From an uncultured Rhizobiaceae group bacterium (lineage in GTDB: Bacteria; Pseudomonadota; Alphaproteobacteria; Rhizobiales; Rhizobiaceae): a stretch of 11,060 nucleotides of DNA. The position numbers were made by a program, and so were the translations under genes. Numbering within the stretch: position 1 is the first letter of the stretch; the number at the start of each line of letters is the position of its first letter. The stretch covers positions 1 through 11,060 of the forward strand of contig CALFBU010000196.1 in the NCBI GenBank assembly GCA_937951455.1. Direction: 5' to 3'. The notes under the pieces are model-generated. The model worked only from the letters and a program-made list of their open reading frames with translations, was not told the origin of the DNA and did not search any database. Positions 1 to 6,481 of this stretch are shown one piece after another.

Positions 1-300
1 GATCTGTATGGTCAGGACTACACAAAGGCTGCCAAACGTGCGGTGCAAGATGCCATTCATCACTCTTCGCTGACGCTTTTCAAAAGCCTTGATATAGACC
101 CGATGCAAATGCAGATTGAATTAAATCTGGCGGCGCAAGAACCTGAGAAAATTAATCTGGAAGAAGTCGCCAAAGAGCTGCCATATGGTCAGGTGACGCC
201 CAAGGCCATTTTTGGCGGATTGAATGTTCACGATGAGGTTACAGATCGCACAAGCGTTATTGTCAATGCAGGCATAATCGTGCGATTGCCTCTTGCATGA
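1..300 (+). CDS. Lin0512-family conserved hypothetical protein (C-terminal part, 5' end outside window)
   Basis: The frame is open from base 1 to a TGA at 298-300, giving 99 residues of a protein whose start lies upstream. The visible part begins DLYGQDYTKAA, continues with a conserved-looking AVQDAIHHSSL helix, and has a later GGLNV segment. This matches my memory of the Lin0512 family (TIGR02058), small proteins of roughly 110-120 residues and unknown function with a GxGxDxHG motif near the N-terminus. If so, only about 10-15 residues are missing. The motif reads DxYG here, with Tyr in place of the family His. The TGA overlaps the ATG of the downstream deacetylase (ATGA), so the two are probably co-translated. 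No enzymatic role can be assigned. The coding frame is certain; the family is recalled from motif likeness only. Confidence 0.75.
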   Translation, partial: DLYGQDYTKAAKRAVQDAIHHSSLTLFKSLDIDPMQMQIELNLAAQEPEKINLEEVAKELPYGQVTPKAIFGGLNVHDEVTDRTSVIVNAGIIVRLPLA

Positions 301-1310
301 AAATACTAAAAACTGGTTTGATTTTGTGCGGTTTGAGCATTGCCGCTTTTCCTGCGCATTCAGAAAAAGTGTGGAAAGATTTTGCGCCCAAAAGCCATGG
401 CTCAAAATCTGTTTTTGAAAGCTGTTTTTCAGCAGTAGACCTTGCTGGGAAAAAAGGTGAGAAATTTACCCGTAAAAGAGGTAAGGGGGCTTATCTGGCT
501 CCGCCAAAAATCAAACGTCCGAAGATAAAACCCGCAACGCTTTCACCAGAATTTTACGGTTCTATTAGACGCGTTGATGTTGGTAGCAGGAAAGTGATTG
601 CACTCGGTTTTGACATCGGCGAGCAAAACAACGATTTCGCAGGTTATGACGCAGAAATCATCGACGTTTTACGGAAGCATAATGTTAAGGCGACCATGTA
701 TGTAGGTGGCAAATGGATGGCAACGCATCCGGAACGTGCAACGCAACTCATAGCTGATCCGCTCTTCGAAATCGGTAATCACGCCTGGACACATGGCAAT
801 TTCAGAGTTTTGAACAAGTCTGATGTAGAAGACCAGATATGGTTCACGCAGGCTGAATATGAAAAACAAAGAAGCTCACTTGCCAGTCTCGATTGCGCAA
901 GGGTCGGCATGAAAGCAATTCCAAAACGCATTCCAACGTTCAGGTTTCCATATGGCACCTGCAATGCGCGTTCTCTGAAACAGGTAAATGATGCGGGTCT
1001 GCCAGCAGTGCAATGGGATATTGTGACAGGCGATCCCGCAAAGGGACAATCTGCAAAAGCAATTGCGAGAGCCTTGCTGCGCTCAAAACCTGGCTCAATT
1101 GTCGTTGCCCATGCCAATGGGCGAGGGTGGAATACAGGAAAGGCCGTCAAGTTTGCCATCCCCAAGATGATTGAAGAAGGATGGGAATTTGTAACGATCA
1201 CCGAACTACTGCAAATGGGTAAACCGGTGATTGCCAAAACATGTTATGAAAACCGCCCAGGCGATAATAAACGCTATGACAGAATTTTTGGCAGGGGAAC
1301 TGGCGAATGA
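297..1310 (+). CDS. exported NodB-type polysaccharide deacetylase
   Basis: This 337-residue protein starts at an ATG overlapping the previous stop by 4 nt. Residues 1-22 form a signal peptide (KILK, a hydrophobic run, then PAHS before EK), so it should act in the periplasm or outside. A basic linker (about 50-80) precedes a carbohydrate esterase family 4 (NodB) domain from about 98 to 305. Visible motifs are FDIGE (105-109, motif 1), NHAWTH (161-166, the metal-binding H-x3-H), RFPYG (216-220, motif 3), WD (240-241, motif 4) and AHANG (271-275, with His272 as motif 5). CE4 enzymes remove N- or O-acetyl groups from glycans such as peptidoglycan or chitin-like polymers. Motif 1 lacks the usual second Asp (Ile107), so metal binding may differ; related alphaproteobacterial proteins recalled with FDLGE-type motifs suggest a subfamily trait. 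The substrate is unknown. The 3' end overlaps the GNAT gene by ATGA. Confidence 0.88.
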   Translation: MKILKTGLILCGLSIAAFPAHSEKVWKDFAPKSHGSKSVFESCFSAVDLAGKKGEKFTRKRGKGAYLAPPKIKRPKIKPATLSPEFYGSIRRVDVGSRKVIALGFDIGEQNNDFAGYDAEIIDVLRKHNVKATMYVGGKWMATHPERATQLIADPLFEIGNHAWTHGNFRVLNKSDVEDQIWFTQAEYEKQRSSLASLDCARVGMKAIPKRIPTFRFPYGTCNARSLKQVNDAGLPAVQWDIVTGDPAKGQSAKAIARALLRSKPGSIVVAHANGRGWNTGKAVKFAIPKMIEEGWEFVTITELLQMGKPVIAKTCYENRPGDNKRYDRIFGRGTGE

Positions 1311-1798
1311 GTAAATTTGGAGAGGCAAATTACGATCTGGGTATTTGCCAATTGCGCCATCCAACACACGATGATGCAAAATTACTAAGTGTGGAATTGG
1401 CCAAAATTGAGCCTTGGAAAACCTTGGGTTCTACACCGCAAGAATTCGAAGAAGGCTTTCAATCTCAAACCACTTCAACAAATACCTATGCGGTGGTCGT
1501 TAATGAAAACCCCGTCGGGATTATTTCTGTCAGATACCCTTGGTTGCTCGGTCCTTATTTGGGGTTTCTAGGCTTTATTCCTGAAGCTCAAGGCAAAGGA
1601 CTGGGCAAAGCGATCATGAACTGGCTCGAAGAAACTGCCAATCAACATTCAGCTAGAAATGTTTTTATTTGTGTTTCGGATTTCAATCATGAGGCACAGG
1701 CTTTTTACAAAGCTTGCGGCTACTCAAAAATAGCAGATCTGGATGGCTTGATTGTTGATGAACATTCAGAATTCTTGCTGCGCAAACGCCTTTCCTAA
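1307..1798 (+). CDS. GNAT-family N-acetyltransferase
   Basis: A 163-residue protein with a single GNAT fold. The acetyl-CoA pyrophosphate-binding loop is seen at 92-101 (PEAQGKGLGK, matching Q/R-x-x-G-x-G/A). The later N-x-x-A-x-x-FY motif lies at 127-134, followed by KACGY, where the Tyr is often the general acid. It transfers an acetyl group from acetyl-CoA to an amine; the sequence does not show whether the acceptor is a small molecule, a protein terminus or a glycan amine. The ATG overlaps the deacetylase stop by 4 nt, and the TAA at 1796-1798 lies 27 nt before the preferred ribD start, so it is embedded in the operon. Pairing with an exported deacetylase is suggestive, but the GNAT has no signal peptide and would act in the cytoplasm. 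It may equally be a passenger gene. Confidence 0.85.
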   Translation: MSKFGEANYDLGICQLRHPTHDDAKLLSVELAKIEPWKTLGSTPQEFEEGFQSQTTSTNTYAVVVNENPVGIISVRYPWLLGPYLGFLGFIPEAQGKGLGKAIMNWLEETANQHSARNVFICVSDFNHEAQAFYKACGYSKIADLDGLIVDEHSEFLLRKRLS

Positions 1799-1825
1799 TT
1801 GAAAAAATTACGGCATAAACAGGCC

Positions 1826-2965
1826 ATGAATATAACACCTAAAATGTCATATGATATCAAACAGGATCAAAGGTTTCTTGAGGCAGCCTTGCGCCTTGCT
1901 CGAAAGCATCAAGGGCTAACAGGTACAAACCCTTCCGTTGCTTGTGTGATCGTTGCGCAAACACAACTAGGTGCAAGGATTGTAGGGTCTGGCGTGACAG
2001 CCGAAGGGGGAAGACCTCACGCTGAACCGCCAGCACTATTAGAGGCTGGTAAATTGGCTAAGGACGCCACTGCTTATGTGACGCTTGAACCTTGTGCGCA
2101 CCACGGAAAAACACCGCCATGCGCGCAAAACCTGATTGATTCTGGCGTTGCACGCGTTGTTACCGCAATCACAGATCCAGACAACAGGGTCAATGGTAAA
2201 GGCCATGAAATGCTGATCAATGCGGGTATCGAAGTTACGCAAATGGATGGTGGCGATGCAGCTTTGCGTGTGATGCAGGGGTATTTAAAAGCACGCACCT
2301 CATCGCGTCCTTTCATAACCTTGAAGATGGCGATGAATGAAGATGGGTTGATTGGCTCAACCCAAGAAGGGAACCTCAAGATCTCATCACCCATATCCAG
2401 CAGGCAAACCCACTTGCAGCGCGCCCGTCACGATGGGATTTTGGTTGGAAGTGGCACTGCCTTGTCTGATAACCCCAGCCTTGATTGCCGTTTACCGGGA
2501 TTGCTGGGGCGTTCTCCAATTCGTGTCATACTGGATGAAAAATCAAAGCTGAACGAAAAAACCAAAGCCTTCAGTTCAGCGCTTCACACTCAAACGATTG
2601 TTGTATCCCCCATGACAGCGCCCACAGAATGGCGACAAATGCTTGCGCGCAATGGGGTTCAGCACCAGGCCTGCGAGATGGATAATGGGCGCATAGCCTT
2701 GCCTGAATTAATGGATGATCTGGCTGCAAAAGGCATACAGTCTATTTTGGTTGAGGGTGGTGCAAGAATTGCCGAGAGTTTCTTGAAAGATGATTTGGTT
2801 GATGAAATCGTTATTCATGTCGGAAGCGAAGCAGATAAGCCTGAAACCAAACAAGATGGTGTTTATGCACCCTTTACACCGAAGGCATTTCCTGAAGGTT
2901 TTGAAGTTTGCCAGACATTGCGCTTTGGCAAGGATGCTTCTCTAAGATTACGAAAGAAAAACTGA
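1826..2965 (+). CDS. ribD: bifunctional diaminohydroxyphosphoribosylaminopyrimidine deaminase / 5-amino-6-(5-phosphoribosylamino)uracil reductase
   Basis: RibD performs the second and third steps of riboflavin synthesis: hydrolytic deamination of the pyrimidine from GTP cyclohydrolase II, then NADPH-dependent reduction of the ribose. The N-terminal deaminase domain (about 15-150) carries the zinc site: HAE at 65-67 and LEPCAHHGKTPPC at 87-99, with Cys90 and Cys99. The C-terminal reductase domain (about 161-378) shows LKMAMNEDG (166-174), GILVGSGTAL (204-213), DNPSL (215-219) and ILVEGGARIAESFL (307-320). Length (379 aa) is normal. The frame is open back to a TTG at 1799, directly after the GNAT stop, and ATGs lie at 1826 and 1844. 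None has a clear Shine-Dalgarno. Rhizobial homologues recalled begin only a few residues before the DERF-like segment (here DQRF), which favours 1844 or 1826 over the TTG. The 3' end overlaps ribE by 1 nt (TGATG). Confidence 0.93.
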   Translation: MNITPKMSYDIKQDQRFLEAALRLARKHQGLTGTNPSVACVIVAQTQLGARIVGSGVTAEGGRPHAEPPALLEAGKLAKDATAYVTLEPCAHHGKTPPCAQNLIDSGVARVVTAITDPDNRVNGKGHEMLINAGIEVTQMDGGDAALRVMQGYLKARTSSRPFITLKMAMNEDGLIGSTQEGNLKISSPISSRQTHLQRARHDGILVGSGTALSDNPSLDCRLPGLLGRSPIRVILDEKSKLNEKTKAFSSALHTQTIVVSPMTAPTEWRQMLARNGVQHQACEMDNGRIALPELMDDLAAKGIQSILVEGGARIAESFLKDDLVDEIVIHVGSEADKPETKQDGVYAPFTPKAFPEGFEVCQTLRFGKDASLRLRKKN

Positions 2966-3555
2966 TGTTTACAGGTATTGTCACCGACATTGGCACAATC
3001 AAAACCATAAGCCAATTGCCGAAGGGTAAGAGATTTCGGGTGGAAACGGCCTATGATACAAAAACAATCGACATAGGTGCATCCATTGCACATTCTGGTG
3101 TGTGTTTGACGGTGGTAGAAAAAGGCGAGGGCTGGTTTGATGTAGAAGCTTGGGAAGAAGCTTTGCGGCTCACAACTTTGGGTAACTTAAAAGAAGCTGA
3201 CCCGATAAATCTCGAACGCTCGCTCAAAATTGGTGATGAACTTGGGGGGCATTTGGTCTCTGGTCATGTGGATGGTGTTGCCGAAATTATTGCGGTGGAT
3301 GAAGAAGGCGATGCGGTACGCTTTACACTCGATGCACCTAAAGAGCTGGCAAAATTCATCGCACCCAAAGGGTCCGTCGCGCTCGATGGCACTTCCCTAA
3401 CCGTCAACAAGGTGGACGGTACAAAATTCGATGTTTTGTTGATCAAACACAGTCTTGAGGTCACCACTTGGGGAATGCGTAAAAAAGGCGATTTGCTTAA
3501 TTTGGAGATCGACACTATGGCACGATATGCAGCACGACTTGCAGAAAAGACATGA
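2965..3555 (+). CDS. ribE: riboflavin synthase, alpha chain
   Basis: This 196-residue protein dismutates two molecules of 6,7-dimethyl-8-ribityllumazine into riboflavin and the pyrimidine recycled by RibH. It starts with the family hallmark MFTGIV, which fixes the start at 2965 although the frame is open further upstream inside ribD. Two tandem lumazine-binding barrels are visible. The N-terminal one (1 to about 97) contains SGVCLTV at 44-50. The C-terminal one (about 98-190) contains GHLVSGHVDG (95-104) and GTSLTVN (142-148). The tail LEIDTMARYAARL (180-192) matches the C-terminal trimerisation helix of the family. The TGATG junction with ribD implies translational coupling. Length is normal and no key residue appears missing. 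The usual partner ribH does not follow directly; a lipoprotein gene intervenes. Confidence 0.95.
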   Translation: MFTGIVTDIGTIKTISQLPKGKRFRVETAYDTKTIDIGASIAHSGVCLTVVEKGEGWFDVEAWEEALRLTTLGNLKEADPINLERSLKIGDELGGHLVSGHVDGVAEIIAVDEEGDAVRFTLDAPKELAKFIAPKGSVALDGTSLTVNKVDGTKFDVLLIKHSLEVTTWGMRKKGDLLNLEIDTMARYAARLAEKT

Positions 3556-3648
3556 TGTCTTAATGATTAATAATAAGTGCTTTGCCAAACATTAACCAAA
3601 ATGGTCATATACTTAAGCAATCGTGAACTAGGCTGGTATTGCAAAGTT
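3556..3648 (+). promoter_or_regulatory. AT-rich gap ahead of lipoprotein gene, possible weak promoter
   Basis: A 93-nt gap separates ribE from the lipoprotein gene, much longer than the junctions before it, so a separate promoter is plausible. The best candidate I can see is TTGCCA at 3582-3587 with CATATA (3606-3611, 18-nt spacer) or TATACT (3608-3613, 20-nt spacer) as the -10. Neither is strong. No hairpin with a T-tract that would end the ribE transcript is apparent. Confidence 0.25.
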
Positions 3649-4482
3649 ATGTTTTTAAAAAAAATATCAATATTATCAATGGCTTTTATGATTTCTGCTT
3701 GTGTGGGAAGTAATAATGAAGATGTTTTACAATCTGCAATTCAGCCCCAAACGGAGCTAAATTCCGCAGCTGTAACGCCAAATGCAGAAGTTTCTCCCTT
3801 TAAGGTAGGTTCAATTTCTCAGATAAAACCCAATGTTCCAAAACAGCCAAACATTGCATTTGCCTCAGATGAACCAACGGTAAATCAATTGCAGGAAATT
3901 GAACCTGAACCTTTGTTGCCGCCTCCGCCTCCACCTAGAGTTAAAAAAACATATTTGATCAATGGCTTGGGTAGCAGCGTTGGTGCAATTGGCTACGGCT
4001 TCACAAATCTGGCGAAAAAAATTCCAGGTGCCACCTTGCACAATTATACATCCTTTGTGGAAAGTTCGACGCTTATTCGGACAAAAGTTTCAAAACAAAT
4101 TCAGGCGGCATACAAAGCAGACCCTACCGTTGAGATAAATTTAATTGGTATAAGCTTTGGCGCAAACATTGTCACTTGGATTGCAGAAGAGTTACATAGA
4201 AAAGATATACCGATCAATTATTTGGCTACACTAGAAGGCCCTGCAATGTCTCGCATTCATGAAAATGTTCGTCTTGCAGATAATTTTAGTTGCACAGGTT
4301 TGAGTTGTTTCAGAACCAGTTCAAGACTTTCTTGGGGAAACAAGGAGACCGAATTCTCCAAGTTTAAGATCAAGGCCGGGCATATTGATTTGGCAGATCA
4401 CCCACAGGTCCATAACAGGGTTCTCTATCAAATTAACAGACCTCCCGAGGGATTTGAGATACCGCAATTAAGTGCGCAATAG
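3649..4482 (+). CDS. lipoprotein with proline-rich stalk and alpha/beta-hydrolase-like domain
   Basis: A 277-residue protein with a lipoprotein signal: MFLKK, a hydrophobic core, then the lipobox ISAC with Cys18. The frame is open back to a GTG at 3577, but the lipobox fits only a start at 3649; no good Shine-Dalgarno is seen. Residues 19-98 are low-complexity and end in six consecutive prolines (91-96), which would tether the domain away from the membrane. Residues 100-262 resemble an alpha/beta hydrolase: strand TYLINGLGSS (101-110), nucleophile elbow GISFG (167-171) with Ser169, a possible acid Glu196 in LEGP, and AGHIDLADHPQVH (243-255) with His245 as candidate catalytic base. Alphaproteobacterial hydrolases recalled with GHSLGA and GHFNID-type motifs share this order. 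The substrate is unknown (ester, thioester or lipid). Gene order is odd: it lies between ribE and ribH. Lipoprotein status is firm; the hydrolase assignment is moderate. Confidence 0.78.
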   Translation: MFLKKISILSMAFMISACVGSNNEDVLQSAIQPQTELNSAAVTPNAEVSPFKVGSISQIKPNVPKQPNIAFASDEPTVNQLQEIEPEPLLPPPPPPRVKKTYLINGLGSSVGAIGYGFTNLAKKIPGATLHNYTSFVESSTLIRTKVSKQIQAAYKADPTVEINLIGISFGANIVTWIAEELHRKDIPINYLATLEGPAMSRIHENVRLADNFSCTGLSCFRTSSRLSWGNKETEFSKFKIKAGHIDLADHPQVHNRVLYQINRPPEGFEIPQLSAQ

Positions 4483-4577
4483 TTTTTGATATTAGTCTTC
4501 TTTCATTTTGCACTTGCCAAGCACGGCTAGCCATGTTTTGACCTGACACAACACAGAATTTGAATCAGGAGCGATGT
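4483..4577 (+). promoter_or_regulatory. ribH upstream region with imperfect dyad and strong ribosome binding site
   Basis: This 95-nt gap holds an imperfect 20-bp dyad at 4519-4538 centred on the perfect palindrome GGCTAGCC (4525-4532). Its outer arms AAGCA and TGTTT pair with one wobble, and there is one C/A mismatch between arms and core. It could be an operator, or a weak terminator hairpin for the lipoprotein gene, since TTTT lies at its 3' edge. TTGACC at 4538-4543 resembles a -35 box but has no good -10 behind it. A GANTC site (GAATC, 4562-4566) abuts the Shine-Dalgarno AGGAG (4567-4571), which is 6 nt before the ribH ATG. I see no FMN riboswitch. Confidence 0.3.
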
Positions 4578-5015
4578 ATGGCAAATGCCCCACATCTTTT
4601 GGTCGTTGACGCACCATATTATACTGAAATCTCCAAGAGCCTGATGGAAGGCGTAACAGAAGTTTTGGATGCGGCTGGTGCTACCCATGATTACGTCACA
4701 GTACCAGGCGTTTTGGAAATTCCCGCTGCTGTTTCCATGGCTTTGAAATCTCCAAAGCAATATGACGGATACATCGTTATCGGTTGTGTTATTCGTGGTG
4801 AAACAACACACTATGAAATCGTGTCCAACGAATCCGCGCGTGCTATTATGGATTTGTCCGTTGCGCATAATCTCGCGATTGGGAATGGTATTCAGACCGT
4901 GGAAAACGAGGCGCAAGCTTGGGCCCGTGCCAAGGTATCTGAAAAGAATAAAGGCGGCGGTGCTGCAAGTGCAGCGCTTGAAATGATCAAGCTAAAGAAA
5001 AGTCTTGGCACATGA
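4578..5015 (+). CDS. ribH: 6,7-dimethyl-8-ribityllumazine synthase
   Basis: RibH condenses 5-amino-6-ribitylaminouracil with 3,4-dihydroxy-2-butanone 4-phosphate to give the lumazine used by RibE. The 145-residue protein shows the family motifs: [14 protein letters not shown] (12-25, substrate-binding aromatic near the N-terminus), [10 protein letters not shown] (42-51), [12 protein letters not shown] (69-80) with the catalytic His at 78, and [12 protein letters not shown] (107-118), then NKGGGAA (124-130). The start at 4578 is chosen because AGGAG lies 6 nt upstream; an in-frame TTG at 4560 would swallow that site. The length fits icosahedral-type lumazine synthases. The TGA overlaps the nusB ATG by ATGA, the usual alphaproteobacterial ribH-nusB pairing. 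It is separated from ribD/ribE by the lipoprotein gene, so it may be transcribed independently. Confidence 0.95.
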   Translation: MANAPHLLVVDAPYYTEISKSLMEGVTEVLDAAGATHDYVTVPGVLEIPAAVSMALKSPKQYDGYIVIGCVIRGETTHYEIVSNESARAIMDLSVAHNLAIGNGIQTVENEAQAWARAKVSEKNKGGGAASAALEMIKLKKSLGT

Positions 5016-5503
5016 GTGATAACGAAATCACAGATGAAACCATCCGACCAGCCAACAAGCGTGGCTCTGCCCGGTTGGCTGCTGTTCAAGCCATCTACCA
5101 GATGGATTTATCAAGCACACCTGTGAGCGAAGTTGTGCACGAATATGAAAACCTGCGCATCGGTCAGGAAATTGACGGCGATACCTATTTGGAAGCCGAT
5201 CTTGGTTGGTTTCGTGGCATCGTGGCAGGCGTTGTGGAATTACAAAAGCAGCTAGATCCGATGATCAACGATGCGCTTCCGAAAGATTGGCCTTTGTCTC
5301 GCATCGATACATTGCTGAGAGCGGTTATGCGAAGCGGATGTTTTGAACTCTTGAAGCGAAAAGATGTACCAGCCAAAGTTGTCATCAACGAATATCTTGA
5401 TGTTGCCAAAGCCTTCTTCGAAGAAGATGAACCACGCCTTGTAAATGGCGTTCTGAACCGCATAGCGCGGGAGTTGCGAGAAGATGAATTCCCGGCCAAG
5501 TGA
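5012..5503 (+). CDS. nusB: transcription antitermination factor NusB
   Basis: NusB binds boxA RNA with ribosomal protein S10 (NusE) and helps processive transcription of rRNA operons. The 163-residue all-helical protein carries the N-terminal RNA-binding helix [13 protein letters not shown] (20-32), [17 protein letters not shown] (93-109), the conserved [12 protein letters not shown] (124-135) and the C-terminal [10 protein letters not shown] (143-152). All are typical of the family. The first 17 residues are a polar, probably disordered extension, as in other alphaproteobacterial NusB proteins. It starts within the ribH stop (ATGA at 5012-5015), and its 3' end overlaps thiL by 20 nt, so translation of the three genes is probably linked. 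Nothing is missing from the sequence. Confidence 0.95.
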   Translation: MSDNEITDETIRPANKRGSARLAAVQAIYQMDLSSTPVSEVVHEYENLRIGQEIDGDTYLEADLGWFRGIVAGVVELQKQLDPMINDALPKDWPLSRIDTLLRAVMRSGCFELLKRKDVPAKVVINEYLDVAKAFFEEDEPRLVNGVLNRIARELREDEFPAK

Positions 5504-6473
5504 ATTCTCAATAATCAAAAAATACTTTGCTCCCTTTGCAAGCCAGGGAGCCTTTGAATTTCGTGATGATGCCGCCGAAATAATACCAAATGAAGGCAAG
5601 AGCCTAGTCATCACGCAAGATGCCATAGCTGAAGGCATCCATTTTTTTTCCGATGATCCGCCTGAATTAATTGCCAAGAAAGCGCTTCGGGTAAATCTCT
5701 CCGACCTTGCAGCAAAAGGCGCTACACCCAAATATATATCTCTTGCTCTCGGCTTGGGAAAAACTTGGAATGAACAATGGGTGGCCGAATTTGCCAACGG
5801 TCTGAAAGAAGATTGTGAAGCCTATGACATACAACTTACAGGCGGCGACACTTTTGGCACAGGTGCTGGTTTTGTAATTTCAATCACGGCACTCGGAGAA
5901 GTGCCGCATGACGCGTATGTTTCCAGACTAAATGCAAAAGCGGGTGATACACTATTTGTGACAGGAGAAATCGGGGATGCAGCACTCGGGCTGTTGGCGC
6001 ATGAAAGGCAAATTTCTGGACTAAAAAATGTGGACAATGCTTATCTCATAAATCGATATTTATTGCCCCAGCCACGGGTGAAAGCAGCCGAAATCATCCG
6101 GGAATTCGCCTCAGCATCCATGGATATCTCCGACGGGTTAATCGGTGATTTGGAAAAGCTCTGCCAGGCTTCGGAAGTTGGTGCAGCGTTGAAATTTCAA
6201 AATATTCCCTTTTCTCAGGCTACCCAGAACGCAATATCACTTGAATCAAATTTGTCGGAAATAGCGCTAACTGGCGGAGATGACTACGAAATTCTGTTCA
6301 CGGTTGCAGAAGATAAACTGATAAAATTCGAGGATTTGATAAGCGGTTCTAAAATCCAATTTACACATATAGGTACAATTACCATTGGTCAGGGCGTAAA
6401 GGTGTTTGACAGGGATGGTCAACTGATTGAGTTTGAAAAATCAAGTTATGATCATTCTGGAGATAGCAGCTGA
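5484..6473 (+). CDS. thiL: thiamine-monophosphate kinase
   Basis: ThiL phosphorylates thiamine monophosphate with ATP to the cofactor thiamine diphosphate. The 329-residue protein belongs to the PurM/ThiL superfamily. Visible landmarks are [11 protein letters not shown] (7-17), the Mg-binding DD (28-29), [11 protein letters not shown] (44-54), [14 protein letters not shown] (67-80), TGGDTFG (119-125), [11 protein letters not shown] (213-223) and [11 protein letters not shown] (263-273). The last three are the acidic nucleotide and metal sites of the family. The ATG at 5484 lies 20 nt inside nusB; the N-terminal MNSRPSEF matches the usual short lead before the conserved EF..I segment. A GAG/AAG-rich stretch just upstream can serve as ribosome binding site. 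No THI-box riboswitch precedes it. It ends 8 nt before the TTG start of the MFS gene. Confidence 0.94.
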   Translation: MNSRPSEFSIIKKYFAPFASQGAFEFRDDAAEIIPNEGKSLVITQDAIAEGIHFFSDDPPELIAKKALRVNLSDLAAKGATPKYISLALGLGKTWNEQWVAEFANGLKEDCEAYDIQLTGGDTFGTGAGFVISITALGEVPHDAYVSRLNAKAGDTLFVTGEIGDAALGLLAHERQISGLKNVDNAYLINRYLLPQPRVKAAEIIREFASASMDISDGLIGDLEKLCQASEVGAALKFQNIPFSQATQNAISLESNLSEIALTGGDDYEILFTVAEDKLIKFEDLISGSKIQFTHIGTITIGQGVKVFDRDGQLIEFEKSSYDHSGDSS

Positions 6474-6481
6474 CCCAAACA

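Noticed and set aside
1799..1825. TTG start giving RibD a longer N-terminus
   Set aside because: The extra residues precede the conserved DQRF segment by far more than in recalled homologues, there is no Shine-Dalgarno, and ATGs at 1826 and 1844 fit better.
2908..2964. Upstream extension of RibE inside ribD
   Set aside because: The family begins at MFTGIV, which corresponds to 2965; the extension is only an open frame within ribD.
3577..3648. GTG start adding 24 residues to the lipoprotein
   Set aside because: It would bury the lipoprotein signal sequence; a start at 3649 gives a standard signal and lipobox.
3657..3664. A8 run at the start of the lipoprotein gene as a phase-variation tract
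   Set aside because: Eight A in an A/T-rich signal-peptide region is common, and there is no sign of alternate frames being used.
4560..4577. TTG start for RibH
   Set aside because: It overlaps the AGGAG ribosome binding site that is correctly spaced for the ATG at 4578.
5252..5797. 181-codon minus-strand frame over nusB and thiL
   Set aside because: It is antisense to two well-conserved genes and has no family signature.
6193..6205. 13-nt sequence GAAATTTCAAAAT also found at 9491-9503
   Set aside because: It is a short A/T-rich string, once inside thiL and once at the plsX start; chance is sufficient.
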